The position numbers were made by a program, and so were the translations under genes. From Changchengzhania lutea (GTDB lineage: Bacteria > Bacteroidota > Bacteroidia > Flavobacteriales > Flavobacteriaceae), in NCBI RefSeq assembly GCF_006974145.1, contig NZ_CP039456.1:2386001-2450000 (forward strand): a stretch of DNA of 64,000 nt, read 5' to 3'. The notes under the pieces are model-generated. The model was not told the origin of the DNA. It was given only the letters and a program-made list of their open reading frames with translations, and did not search any database. Shown here piece by piece: positions 17,568 through 25,684 of the stretch. Each line of letters starts with the position of its first letter. Within the stretch, counting starts at the first letter, position 1.

Positions 17568-19145
17568 TTAGTACCCCTGGTTTTGGGTTAGATTAGGATT
17601 TGTAGACAATAAGTTTACTGGTATAGGAAATATATTTCTAAACTCACCAACTGATGATCCATTAACAACATTACCTTTAAAAGGCCATAAAAGGCTACCT
17701 GTAGTAAAGTAATTGTATCGTACTAAATCGGTACGTCTTTGGCCTTCCCAATATAATTCTCTAGAGCGTTCATCTAAAACAAAATCTAAAGTTAAATCGC
17801 CACTACTAATATTCCCAGATGTATCGCCATAAGCACGAAGTCTTAATTCGTTTATTTTAGTAACAGCTAAGTTTAAATCGCCTCCGCTACCTCTCAAGCT
17901 AGCTTCGGCATAGTTTAAATAAATTTCGGCTAAACGTATTAATGGTAAATCGGTATCGACAAGATCTCCCGTGGTATCACTACCAGCATTTCCATTAGAA
18001 TCTAGATTTTTAAATTTTCTAACAGCATAACCGTCTTCAAAATCAGTAATGGTAGCTATTTCTAAGTTTTGACCATCGGTATGAAACATTCCTCTAGCAT
18101 CGCTACCTAACTCAAACTTATTTACTAAAGTTTTTGTAGTACGTAAACCAAACCAACCTCCATTTACCCCAAAATCTGTTGGGTCCATATTGCCTCCAAT
18201 GGCTGCATGCACTAAAAAGCTTGTACCTCCAAAGGTTTGAGATTGGAGTCCATCGAAGTTTAGAGCGAAAATAAATTCATTTTGTGCACCATTGGAATCG
18301 TTATCTGCTAAAAACAACTCGTCGTATGAAGTGCCATTACCATTAGCATCATTCATATTAATAGTATAAGATGAATTCATAACCATATTAGAAAAGGTTA
18401 CACATTCACTATATTTTGGAGTTCCTGTCCAAATTTCAGCATTTAGGTATAAACGCGATAATAATGCCCAAGCCGCAACTTGATCGACACGACCATACTC
18501 GTTTGAGCCACTTGCTGCTAATTGATCTTGAATTTCTAATAGTTCAGTTTCTATAAAAGTGAAAATTTCAGCTCTATTACTTTGCAGAGGCAACTCTGTA
18601 GAAACTTCTGTTACTAACGGCACATTGGCATATAAATCAATAAGGTTATAATACGCATAGGCTCTTATAAACCGCGCTTCTGCTATAAATGTTTGTACTT
18701 CGGCATCTGCTAATGCTGATGCGTTTGTTATATATGAATTCGAAAAACTTACTGTTTGTGCTAAACGAGAGTACATGGCTTCTACAAAGTCATTACTGCT
18801 TGACCAAGTCATAGCATGTAAATTTGGCAATCCTGGATCTGCCCAAGCTACCACAGCATGATCTGTAGTAAGTTCATTAAGGTTAAACAACATTCTCGAA
18901 AATTGTGAAAACCCTTCATCAATATCAGCAATATCTGGTTGTCCAGCAGGGCCTTGTTGTCCTGTAAGAGTCAAAGCACTGTATAATTTTGCTAAAGCCC
19001 CTTTGGCAATCTCTGCATTTGCAAAGACATCTTCTTGTGTAAAACTATCGGGATCAATCGGTAATTGATCTAAATCGTCATGGCATGAGGCCATAAAGAA
19101 CGCAATAGAAACCAATAGTGTGATTTTTTTAATTTTATTTTTCAT
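17568..19145 (-). CDS. susD: SusD/RagB starch-binding outer-membrane lipoprotein
   Basis: A 525-residue SusD-family protein: signal ending SIAFFMASC with lipid Cys21, followed by HDDLDQLPID. It has the helical TPR-like scaffold (EVQTFIAEARFIRAYAYYNLIDLYANVPLV is a typical SusD stretch) and the conserved C-terminus ERSRELYWEGQRRTDLVRYN ending FPIPVNLLSTNPNLTQNQGY. SusD caps the SusC channel and binds the incoming glucan. It lies 11 bases downstream of susC. Substrate (alpha-1,4-glucan) is inferred from the amylases around it. Confidence 0.95.
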   Translation of the reverse strand: MKNKIKKITLLVSIAFFMASCHDDLDQLPIDPDSFTQEDVFANAEIAKGALAKLYSALTLTGQQGPAGQPDIADIDEGFSQFSRMLFNLNELTTDHAVVAWADPGLPNLHAMTWSSSNDFVEAMYSRLAQTVSFSNSYITNASALADAEVQTFIAEARFIRAYAYYNLIDLYANVPLVTEVSTELPLQSNRAEIFTFIETELLEIQDQLAASGSNEYGRVDQVAAWALLSRLYLNAEIWTGTPKYSECVTFSNMVMNSSYTINMNDANGNGTSYDELFLADNDSNGAQNEFIFALNFDGLQSQTFGGTSFLVHAAIGGNMDPTDFGVNGGWFGLRTTKTLVNKFELGSDARGMFHTDGQNLEIATITDFEDGYAVRKFKNLDSNGNAGSDTTGDLVDTDLPLIRLAEIYLNYAEASLRGSGGDLNLAVTKINELRLRAYGDTSGNISSGDLTLDFVLDERSRELYWEGQRRTDLVRYNYFTTGSLLWPFKGNVVNGSSVGEFRNIFPIPVNLLSTNPNLTQNQGY

Positions 19146-19156
19146 ATTTAAATTTT

Positions 19157-22102
19157 TTAAAAATCAATATTAACACCAAAAACAAAAGTTCTTGGTCTAG
19201 GATAAAAATTATTGTCAATGCCAGATGTACCATCTGCTGTATTTACAATTTCTGGATCTAATCCATTATAATCAGTAACTGTGGTTACATTTTGTACAGA
19301 CCCATAAAATCGTAAATTAAGGTCCTTAAAGACGTCTTTCGGTAAACTATACCCTAATGTAATATTATCAACCTTGAAAAAAGAAGCGTCTTCAATATTA
19401 TAATCACTTAATAAGCTCTGCTCTGTTATTTCAACAAAACCGGTATTTAAAAAATCGGCATGCAAATTTGTTAAAATGTTGTTTTGGGTAGCTCTCGTTA
19501 AATATGCATTACTTGAGGCTACATTATTATAGGCATAATTACCAATATTAGCTCTTGTTACTACAGCCAAATCCCAATTTTTATAAGATAAATTTGTATT
19601 TAGTCCCATAATTACGTCGGCATAAGGATCCTTATATATATACCTGTCTTCACTATTTATAACATTGTCTCCGTTTCTATCAACATAAGCCCCTTCAATA
19701 GGTTTTCCGGCAGTATCATATATTTGTTTATACACTAAAAAACTAAATGGTGCTTCACCTTCCTGATGTGTTTGTACATTGTTTCCAACACCACCACTAA
19801 TGCCTCCTACTGCTTGTTCAAAAGGAAGTCTTGTAATTTCATTATCGTTAAACGCTACATTATAACTAATGCTCCACTCAATATCATTAGTTTGTACAGG
19901 AATCACATTTACTGCCAATTCAATCCCTTTGTTACGCATATCACCAATGTTTTTATCTATCTTACTTCCAAAGTTTGTAAAAGGATCTATGTTAGCAAAA
20001 GCTATTAAGTCATTGGTGTCTTTTATATATGCATTGACAGAGCCAGATATTCTACTATCAAATAGACTATAATCTAAACCTACATTAAAAGTTTCTCCTA
20101 CTTCCCAGCGTAAATCTTCATTGATAGGTTCTGGTCTAAATGTCTGAAGGAAGGCAGATCCAAATTGATAGTTTGCAGTGCTTTGACTTCCGGTATACCG
20201 AGTTAAAAAATTATAATCTCCTAATCCGTTAACATTTCCAATCTCTCCGTAACCTACACGTAATTTTAATTGGTTAATAAATGAATCTTCCATAAAGTCT
20301 TCTTTATGAATGTTCCAGGCTACAGCTACAGAAGGGAAATAACCCCATTGGTTATCGGGATTTAGTTTAGATGATGCATCTGCTCTTAGGGTCGCCGTTA
20401 ACAAATATTTACCATCATAATCGTAATTTAGCCGACCAAAATAAGATAACAATACACTTTTGGATTTATCAATAAACTCAAAATCCTGACCTTGTTCTTC
20501 TTTTTCGCTATCATAATCAAAATTATCAAACTCAAAAGATTGATATGAATAACCAGCCACTGTTGTAATATTATGTACTTCGTTAATCGTTTTTTTATAG
20601 GTTAGATACGCATCAAATAATTGGTTAGTAGCTTCTTGACTGAAAGTTGTTCGAGAGCCATTAAAAGTTTGGTCTGCTGTTGGAATGATTTTCGATGTAA
20701 TTTTTCGACCACCACTATCCGATTTATCTAGACCTACATTTATAGTAGCTGTTAGATCTGGAAAGAAATGCAGTTTGTAATCAAATTTAGCATTACCAAC
20801 AAAGCGTCTTACTTCAGCGGTGTCATCTGTTAAATCTAATAATGCTCTAGGGTTTGCTGGAGCCAAATTAAATTGATAACCTGTACTGGCATCTATCCAT
20901 GCAAAATACCCGCCAAATTTGTCCAATAAGGGGTTATTATTATCAAAAACCGACTGGGTTGGATCAAATTGTACTGCATTACCTATAGCACCTCTGTCAG
21001 CAAATGTGTTTTCAATGTACATACCACGTGCATTTAATTCTATTTTGAGATGGTCGTCTAAAAGTCTAGGTGTAAGGCTTAATGACGCTGTTGTGCGCTT
21101 AAAATTATCACCATCTAAATTACCATCTCGGTCAGAATAGCCTATTGAAGCGCGCATGGGCACACCCCAAGCACCACCTAGAGCACTAAAGGAATGATCT
21201 GTGCCCATGGCATCGACATAAATCTGGTCTTGCCAGTCTGTACTCGAAGAGCCTAATCTTGCAATAGCAGCTGCGTCACCGGTTGAATTAACCAGATCCC
21301 TAAATTTATTGGCAGATAAAAGATCTATTTTATCAATTTGCTTGTCAAAAGTCACTGAAGAATTTAAGTTGAATTTAAATTCAGAGCCCTTTCCTTTTTT
21401 GCTAGAAATTATAATGACGCCGTTTGCGGCTCTTGAGCCATAAATGGCTGTAGCGGAGGCATCTTTTAACACCACCATACTTTCAATATCGTTTGGATTA
21501 ATCAAGTTTAATGGATTTCTTGTTCCACCAACACCTCCACCGTCTAAAGGTAAGCCATCAAGAACTATTAAAGGTGAGCTAGACAAAGACAAAGAACCAA
21601 CCCCTCTAATTATAATTTCCTGACCTTCACCAGGAGCTCCACCACCAGAAGTTATAGATACGCCAGCAACCTTTCCTTGAATCAGTTGTTGGGGAGAAAC
21701 AACAGGGCCTTTATTAAAATCTTCCGCTGATATCAAATCGGCAGCTCCTGTTAAATCTTCTTTCTTTACGCTACCATAACCAATAATCACTATTTCTTCT
21801 AACTGTGCTGCATCTTCAGCAAGTTGAACATCGAGTGTTGATTGACCAGAATAGTTAATTTCAATAGGTGTATAGCCAACATAAGAGAATACAATAACAT
21901 CTCCATTATTAACTACAATTTCATAGTTTCCATCAAAATCCGTCGCTGTTCCTGTGGCCGTTCCTTTAATAACGACATTCACGCCAGGAAGCGGAATAGA
22001 TGTTGATTGCTCAGTTACAGTTCCTGTAAGTGTTGTTTGACCGAATACATATACGGGTGCAAAAAACAGAAGAAACAGTAAGCTATTAATAATTGTCTTC
22101 AT
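19157..22102 (-). CDS. susC: SusC/RagA TonB-dependent glucan importer
   Basis: A 981-residue outer-membrane receptor. A signal peptide (to VFGQ) is followed by the carboxypeptidase-regulatory-like domain (TLTGTVTEQSTSIPLPGVNV), then the plug (QLEEIVIIGYGSVKKEDLTGA, VAGVSITSGGGAPGEG and SATAIYGSRAANGVIIISSKKG). The long 22-strand barrel ends RPRTFVFGVNIDF, with a terminal aromatic as the Bam complex requires. It imports oligosaccharides with energy from TonB-ExbBD. It is first in the minus-strand operon, behind the LacI-type palindrome at 22211-22226, and diverges from the regulator gene. Confidence 0.95.
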   Translation of the reverse strand: MKTIINSLLFLLFFAPVYVFGQTTLTGTVTEQSTSIPLPGVNVVIKGTATGTATDFDGNYEIVVNNGDVIVFSYVGYTPIEINYSGQSTLDVQLAEDAAQLEEIVIIGYGSVKKEDLTGAADLISAEDFNKGPVVSPQQLIQGKVAGVSITSGGGAPGEGQEIIIRGVGSLSLSSSPLIVLDGLPLDGGGVGGTRNPLNLINPNDIESMVVLKDASATAIYGSRAANGVIIISSKKGKGSEFKFNLNSSVTFDKQIDKIDLLSANKFRDLVNSTGDAAAIARLGSSSTDWQDQIYVDAMGTDHSFSALGGAWGVPMRASIGYSDRDGNLDGDNFKRTTASLSLTPRLLDDHLKIELNARGMYIENTFADRGAIGNAVQFDPTQSVFDNNNPLLDKFGGYFAWIDASTGYQFNLAPANPRALLDLTDDTAEVRRFVGNAKFDYKLHFFPDLTATINVGLDKSDSGGRKITSKIIPTADQTFNGSRTTFSQEATNQLFDAYLTYKKTINEVHNITTVAGYSYQSFEFDNFDYDSEKEEQGQDFEFIDKSKSVLLSYFGRLNYDYDGKYLLTATLRADASSKLNPDNQWGYFPSVAVAWNIHKEDFMEDSFINQLKLRVGYGEIGNVNGLGDYNFLTRYTGSQSTANYQFGSAFLQTFRPEPINEDLRWEVGETFNVGLDYSLFDSRISGSVNAYIKDTNDLIAFANIDPFTNFGSKIDKNIGDMRNKGIELAVNVIPVQTNDIEWSISYNVAFNDNEITRLPFEQAVGGISGGVGNNVQTHQEGEAPFSFLVYKQIYDTAGKPIEGAYVDRNGDNVINSEDRYIYKDPYADVIMGLNTNLSYKNWDLAVVTRANIGNYAYNNVASSNAYLTRATQNNILTNLHADFLNTGFVEITEQSLLSDYNIEDASFFKVDNITLGYSLPKDVFKDLNLRFYGSVQNVTTVTDYNGLDPEIVNTADGTSGIDNNFYPRPRTFVFGVNIDF

Positions 22103-22136
22103 AAATTGTTATTTAATTAATGTCATAAATAGTTAG

Positions 22137-22153
22137 TTATATTTTCACTTCTC
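22137..22153 (+). repeat. 17-bp motif shared by both promoter regions of the starch locus, copy 1
   Basis: TTATATTTTCACTTCTC occurs here, in the susC leader, and identically at 23519-23535 upstream of the MFS gene, in the same orientation on the plus strand. Because the two operons point in opposite directions, the motif is reversed relative to transcription in one of them. It could be a protein-binding site common to both promoters. Confidence 0.55.
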
Positions 22154-22196
22154 GGGTTAAATTTATGTAAATTTAGTATAGGAATAAAGTGAGATT

Positions 22197-22211
22197 TTGC
22201 GAATATCGCAA
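22197..22211. promoter_or_regulatory. Inverted repeat beside the LacI operator
   Basis: TTGCGAATATCGCAA is a perfect 6-bp inverted repeat with a 3-base spacer. It shares one base with the larger palindrome that begins at 22211. Together they make a compact control site in the susC-lacI intergenic region. The bound protein is unknown. Confidence 0.45.
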
Positions 22212-22226
22212 CGAAAACGTTTTCGT
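22211..22226. promoter_or_regulatory. LacI-family operator palindrome
   Basis: ACGAAAACGTTTTCGT is a perfect 16-bp palindrome with the central CG step typical of LacI/GalR-family operators. It sits 109 bases upstream of susC and 164 bases upstream of the divergent LacI-type gene, so it is well placed to control susC and possibly the regulator itself. Binding by the adjacent protein is inferred. Confidence 0.75.
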
Positions 22227-22389
22227 GTTGACAACTTTTAAATATTTAACACGATAATTGTGTAAAAACGATAATTTAGCAATCAATTAAGACTTCATTA
22301 TGAAACATGAATAACTAAAACTTGATACCCAAGTGAAATGATTAAATGGATGTCGCATGTGACCAATAAAAAGCAATACATATAAACAC

Positions 22390-23463
22390 ATGAAAAGAAA
22401 AGTAACCTTAAAACAAATTGCTAGGGAATTAGATGTCTCTATTTCAACCGTTTCAAAAGCATTAAGTAATAGCAAAGAAATCAGCCAAGACACGACACAA
22501 AAAATACAGGCCTTTGCCAAATTGTATAATTACAGGCCCAATAATATTGCTTTGAGTCTTAAAAACAGAAAAACAAAAACCATTGGTATTCTTATTCCTG
22601 AAATTGTGCATCACTTTTTTTCGACCGTCATTTTGGGTATTGAATTAGTCGCCAACAAGCGCGGCTATAATGTTATTGTAGGGTTATCAAATGAGTCGTT
22701 TACCAAGGAAATTATAAATATGGAAATGTTGGCCAACGGCAGTATTGATGGTTTTATACTATCCATTTCCAAAGAAACATTATTAAAACAAGATTATCAT
22801 CACTTTAAGGCCACTATAAATCAAGGCATGCCCATAGTTATGTTTGATAGAGTCGTGAATGAAGTACATTGTGACAAGGTCATTGTTGACGACTATCAGG
22901 GTTCGGTTAAAGCCGTAAAAAAACTTATATCCAATGGCTGTAAACGCATTGCATTAATTACCACCATGGATTATGTAAGCGTTGGAAAATTGAGAACGCA
23001 AGGCTATTTAGAAGCTTTAGAAGCCAGTAAAATTACGCCCGACTCTAATCTTATCTTGAAGGTTGATGATCGTCTGGCAGATGAAGATGAACTGCAGACC
23101 TTAGAAAGTGAAATAGAACAGTTCTTGACTGTAAATAAGCAAATTGATGGCATTTTTGCCGTGAACGAATTGTATGCGGTAACGGCCATGAAGGTGATGA
23201 GGAAACTGGGTTTGAGTATTCCAGAAGATGTACAGGTTATTGGTTTTACAGACGGAGTCCTCTCTAAACATGCCACGCCAAGTCTAACAACGGTGAGCCA
23301 ACACGGGCAGAAAATAGGTGAGCAAGCTGCTGATTTACTTATAGATAGGTTAGAGCTTGAAGATGAATCGCCAGACACATTTATAGAAGAAAGTGAACCT
23401 GAAGATAATTTTAAAACAGTAGTTATAGAGACCGAAATTATAGAAAGGGATTCGACCAAATAA
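22390..23463 (+). CDS. LacI-family transcriptional regulator of the starch locus
   Basis: A 357-residue LacI/GalR-type regulator. The N-terminal helix-turn-helix with hinge reads TLKQIARELDVSISTVSKAL and YRPNNIALSLKNRKT. The periplasmic-binding-protein-like sensor domain follows (IGILIPEIVHHFFSTVILGIE, then VMFDRVVNEVHCDKVIVDD and VQVIGFTDGVLSKHATPSLT). It lies between the two arms of the locus and next to the palindrome at 22211-22226. In Bacteroidota such regulators commonly replace the SusR type and respond to maltose or a related sugar; the effector here is inferred. Confidence 0.93.
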   Translation: MKRKVTLKQIARELDVSISTVSKALSNSKEISQDTTQKIQAFAKLYNYRPNNIALSLKNRKTKTIGILIPEIVHHFFSTVILGIELVANKRGYNVIVGLSNESFTKEIINMEMLANGSIDGFILSISKETLLKQDYHHFKATINQGMPIVMFDRVVNEVHCDKVIVDDYQGSVKAVKKLISNGCKRIALITTMDYVSVGKLRTQGYLEALEASKITPDSNLILKVDDRLADEDELQTLESEIEQFLTVNKQIDGIFAVNELYAVTAMKVMRKLGLSIPEDVQVIGFTDGVLSKHATPSLTTVSQHGQKIGEQAADLLIDRLELEDESPDTFIEESEPEDNFKTVVIETEIIERDSTK

Positions 23464-23518
23464 AAAATTTTATTAGGAAAATTTAAAATCTTTTATATCT
23501 TTACCCCGAAATCAAAGC

Positions 23519-23535
23519 TTATATTTTCACTTCTC
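23519..23535 (+). repeat. 17-bp motif shared by both promoter regions of the starch locus, copy 2
   Basis: TTATATTTTCACTTCTC is identical to 22137-22153 and lies 58 bases upstream of the MFS start, ahead of the inverted repeat at 23544-23567. Confidence 0.55.
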
Positions 23536-23543
23536 ACATAAGT

Positions 23544-23567
23544 TTTGATAAGTAATCGCTTATCAAA
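23544..23567. promoter_or_regulatory. Inverted repeat upstream of the MFS/glycosidase operon
   Basis: Perfect 9-bp arms TTTGATAAG (23544-23552) and CTTATCAAA (23559-23567) with a 6-base spacer, ending 26 bases before the MFS start. This may be an operator or an mRNA-leader hairpin. It differs in sequence from the LacI-type palindrome upstream of susC. Confidence 0.5.
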
Positions 23568-23593
23568 TAGTATTCATTTAAACATACTATTTC

Positions 23594-24949
23594 ATGGAAA
23601 AGCGTCGATTAAGTTTCTGGCAAATTTGGAACATGAGTTTCGGATTTCTAGGAATTCAAATGGGTTTTGCCCTACAAAATGCCAATGCCAGTAGAATTCT
23701 TCAAATTTTCGGAGCCGACGTTCATGAACTGTCTTGGTTTTGGATTATAGCGCCCTTAATGGGTTTAATTGTTCAGCCAATTATCGGTCATTATAGCGAT
23801 AAAACTTGGGGCCGTTTCGGAAGAAGAAAACCATACTTTTTAGTAGGTGCTATCTTAGCATCAATTGGGTTGGTATTAATGCCGCAAGCTGATATATTTA
23901 TTGCTTTTTTACCCGCACTTTGGGTAGGCGCAGGGATGCTCATGATTATGGATGCGTCTTTTAACATCGCTATGGAGCCTTTTCGTGCTTTGGTAGGTGA
24001 TAATTTAAGAACAGACCAACGGACTTTAGGATTTAGCGTACAAACAGCTTTAATTGGATTTGGTGCTGTTATAGGCTCATGGCTGCCTTATGCATTAACG
24101 AATTGGTTTGGTGTTTCAAACGAAACTGCAGCAGGTTCTGTTCCTCTCAATTTAATTCTGTCTTTCATTATTGGCGCAGTTATTTTAATTATTTCAATCC
24201 TTGTAACCGTAATTACTACTAAAGAATATTCTCCTGAAGAATTAGACAGTTTTGAAGACGAAGATTTACATGCAGAATCTACCGTAGAAGAAGAAGGGAA
24301 ATCCAGTCTGATGGATATTTTTTACGATTTCCAAAAAATGCCAACCACGATGCGGCAACTCAGTTGGGTTCAATTTTTCTCCTGGTTCGGACTATTTGGT
24401 ATGTGGGTTTTTGCTACGCCTGCCATTGCGCAACATATTTATGGCTTGCCATATACAGATAGCAGTAGTGCAGCCTATCAAGATGCTGGCGATTGGATAG
24501 GGATTTTGTTTGGTGTCTATAATTTAATTTCAGCACTTTATGCTTTTGCACTGCCTTATATAGCCAAAAAAATTGGTAGAAAAAGAACACATGCAGCCTC
24601 ACTGGTCATAGGTGGCTTAGGCTTATTGTCTATTTATATTATGCCAGATAAAAATTGGCTTATCGTTTCCATGGTAGGTATCGGTATTGCGTGGGCCAGT
24701 ATTTTAGCGATGCCATATGCCATTCTAGCTGGATCCATTTCTCCTAAAAAAATGGGTGTCTATATGGGGATTTTTAATTTCTTCATAGTGATTCCGCAAA
24801 TTATCAACGCCCTTATCGGTGGACCATTAGTAAAATACGCTTATGATAATCACGCCATTTTCGCTTTGATGATGAGTGGCGTTAGTTTTATTATAGCAGC
24901 AACATTAGTTTCAAAAGTAAAAGATGTCGATGACATCGTTCAGTCTTAA
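23594..24949 (+). CDS. MFS sugar transporter (maltose/maltodextrin, inner membrane)
   Basis: A 451-residue major facilitator of the SLC45/sucrose-maltose type with twelve predicted membrane segments. The opening SFWQIWNMSFGFLGIQMGFALQNANASRI and the loop GHYSDKTWGRFGRRKPYFLVGA (the A-type RxGRR signature) are characteristic. A long acidic cytoplasmic loop occurs near residue 215 (SPEELDSFEDEDLHAESTVEEEG). As first gene of the plus-strand operon, with beta-phosphoglucomutase 6 bases downstream and a GH65 phosphorylase next, it most likely carries maltose or short maltodextrins into the cytoplasm. Substrate inferred. Confidence 0.9.
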   Translation: MEKRRLSFWQIWNMSFGFLGIQMGFALQNANASRILQIFGADVHELSWFWIIAPLMGLIVQPIIGHYSDKTWGRFGRRKPYFLVGAILASIGLVLMPQADIFIAFLPALWVGAGMLMIMDASFNIAMEPFRALVGDNLRTDQRTLGFSVQTALIGFGAVIGSWLPYALTNWFGVSNETAAGSVPLNLILSFIIGAVILIISILVTVITTKEYSPEELDSFEDEDLHAESTVEEEGKSSLMDIFYDFQKMPTTMRQLSWVQFFSWFGLFGMWVFATPAIAQHIYGLPYTDSSSAAYQDAGDWIGILFGVYNLISALYAFALPYIAKKIGRKRTHAASLVIGGLGLLSIYIMPDKNWLIVSMVGIGIAWASILAMPYAILAGSISPKKMGVYMGIFNFFIVIPQIINALIGGPLVKYAYDNHAIFALMMSGVSFIIAATLVSKVKDVDDIVQS

Positions 24950-24955
24950 AATATT

Positions 24956-25660
24956 ATGGGTAAAAAAGGATTTATATTCGATTTAGACGGTGTTATCGTC
25001 GACACTGCAAAATATCATTTTCTAGCGTGGAAAGCCTTAGCCAATAGTATAGGTATTGATTTTTCACATCAGCAAAATGAACAATTAAAAGGCGTAAGCA
25101 GAGAACAATCGCTTATAAAAATTTTAGCTTGGGGTAATAAAAAATTATCCCAAGACGAGTTTTTAAGTCTGATGGCAAAAAAAAACGAGGCCTATTTAGA
25201 GTATATATCAAATATGGACGACAGCGAAATATTGCCCGCAGTTAACGAAACACTTAAATATTTGGCTAACCAGAGGCAACCTATCGCTCTAGGTTCAGCA
25301 AGTAAAAACTCTAAACAAATTTTGAAAAAGGTCAACCTCTTAGAAAAATTTGACGCCATTGTTGATGGCAACAATGTTACAAAGGCAAAACCAGACCCCG
25401 AAGTATTTTTAAAAGCTGCACAGGCCATTAATGTCCTGCCAGAAGATTGTGTGGTGTTTGAAGATTCTGTGGCAGGTATTCAAGCAGCAAATACGGCCCA
25501 TATGATTTCTATTGGAATTGGAGAGGCATCTGTTTTAAATGAAGCAGACTTTATATTTAAGGATTTCACATACATGCCTCCAGGATTTCTATACAAGTTA
25601 ACCACCTTAAAAAAAGATGCTATTAATAAGGATGATAGATCGAATCAACATTCGAGCTAA
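24956..25660 (+). CDS. pgmB: Beta-phosphoglucomutase
   Basis: A 234-residue HAD-superfamily phosphomutase. The nucleophile motif FIFDLDGVIVDTAKYH has the D-x-D pair of the mutase. The cap region has LKGVSREQSL (the RxxxL pattern of beta-PGM), and later motifs are LGSASKN, KAKPDPEVFL and VVFEDSVAGIQAA. It converts beta-glucose-1-phosphate to glucose-6-phosphate, the step needed after inverting phosphorolysis of maltose by the GH65 enzyme encoded next. The C-terminal tail (KDAINKDDRSNQHSS) is extra and polar. Confidence 0.94.
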   Translation: MGKKGFIFDLDGVIVDTAKYHFLAWKALANSIGIDFSHQQNEQLKGVSREQSLIKILAWGNKKLSQDEFLSLMAKKNEAYLEYISNMDDSEILPAVNETLKYLANQRQPIALGSASKNSKQILKKVNLLEKFDAIVDGNNVTKAKPDPEVFLKAAQAINVLPEDCVVFEDSVAGIQAANTAHMISIGIGEASVLNEADFIFKDFTYMPPGFLYKLTTLKKDAINKDDRSNQHSS

Positions 25661-25684
25661 TGTCTATTTTATAATTATTAGAAA

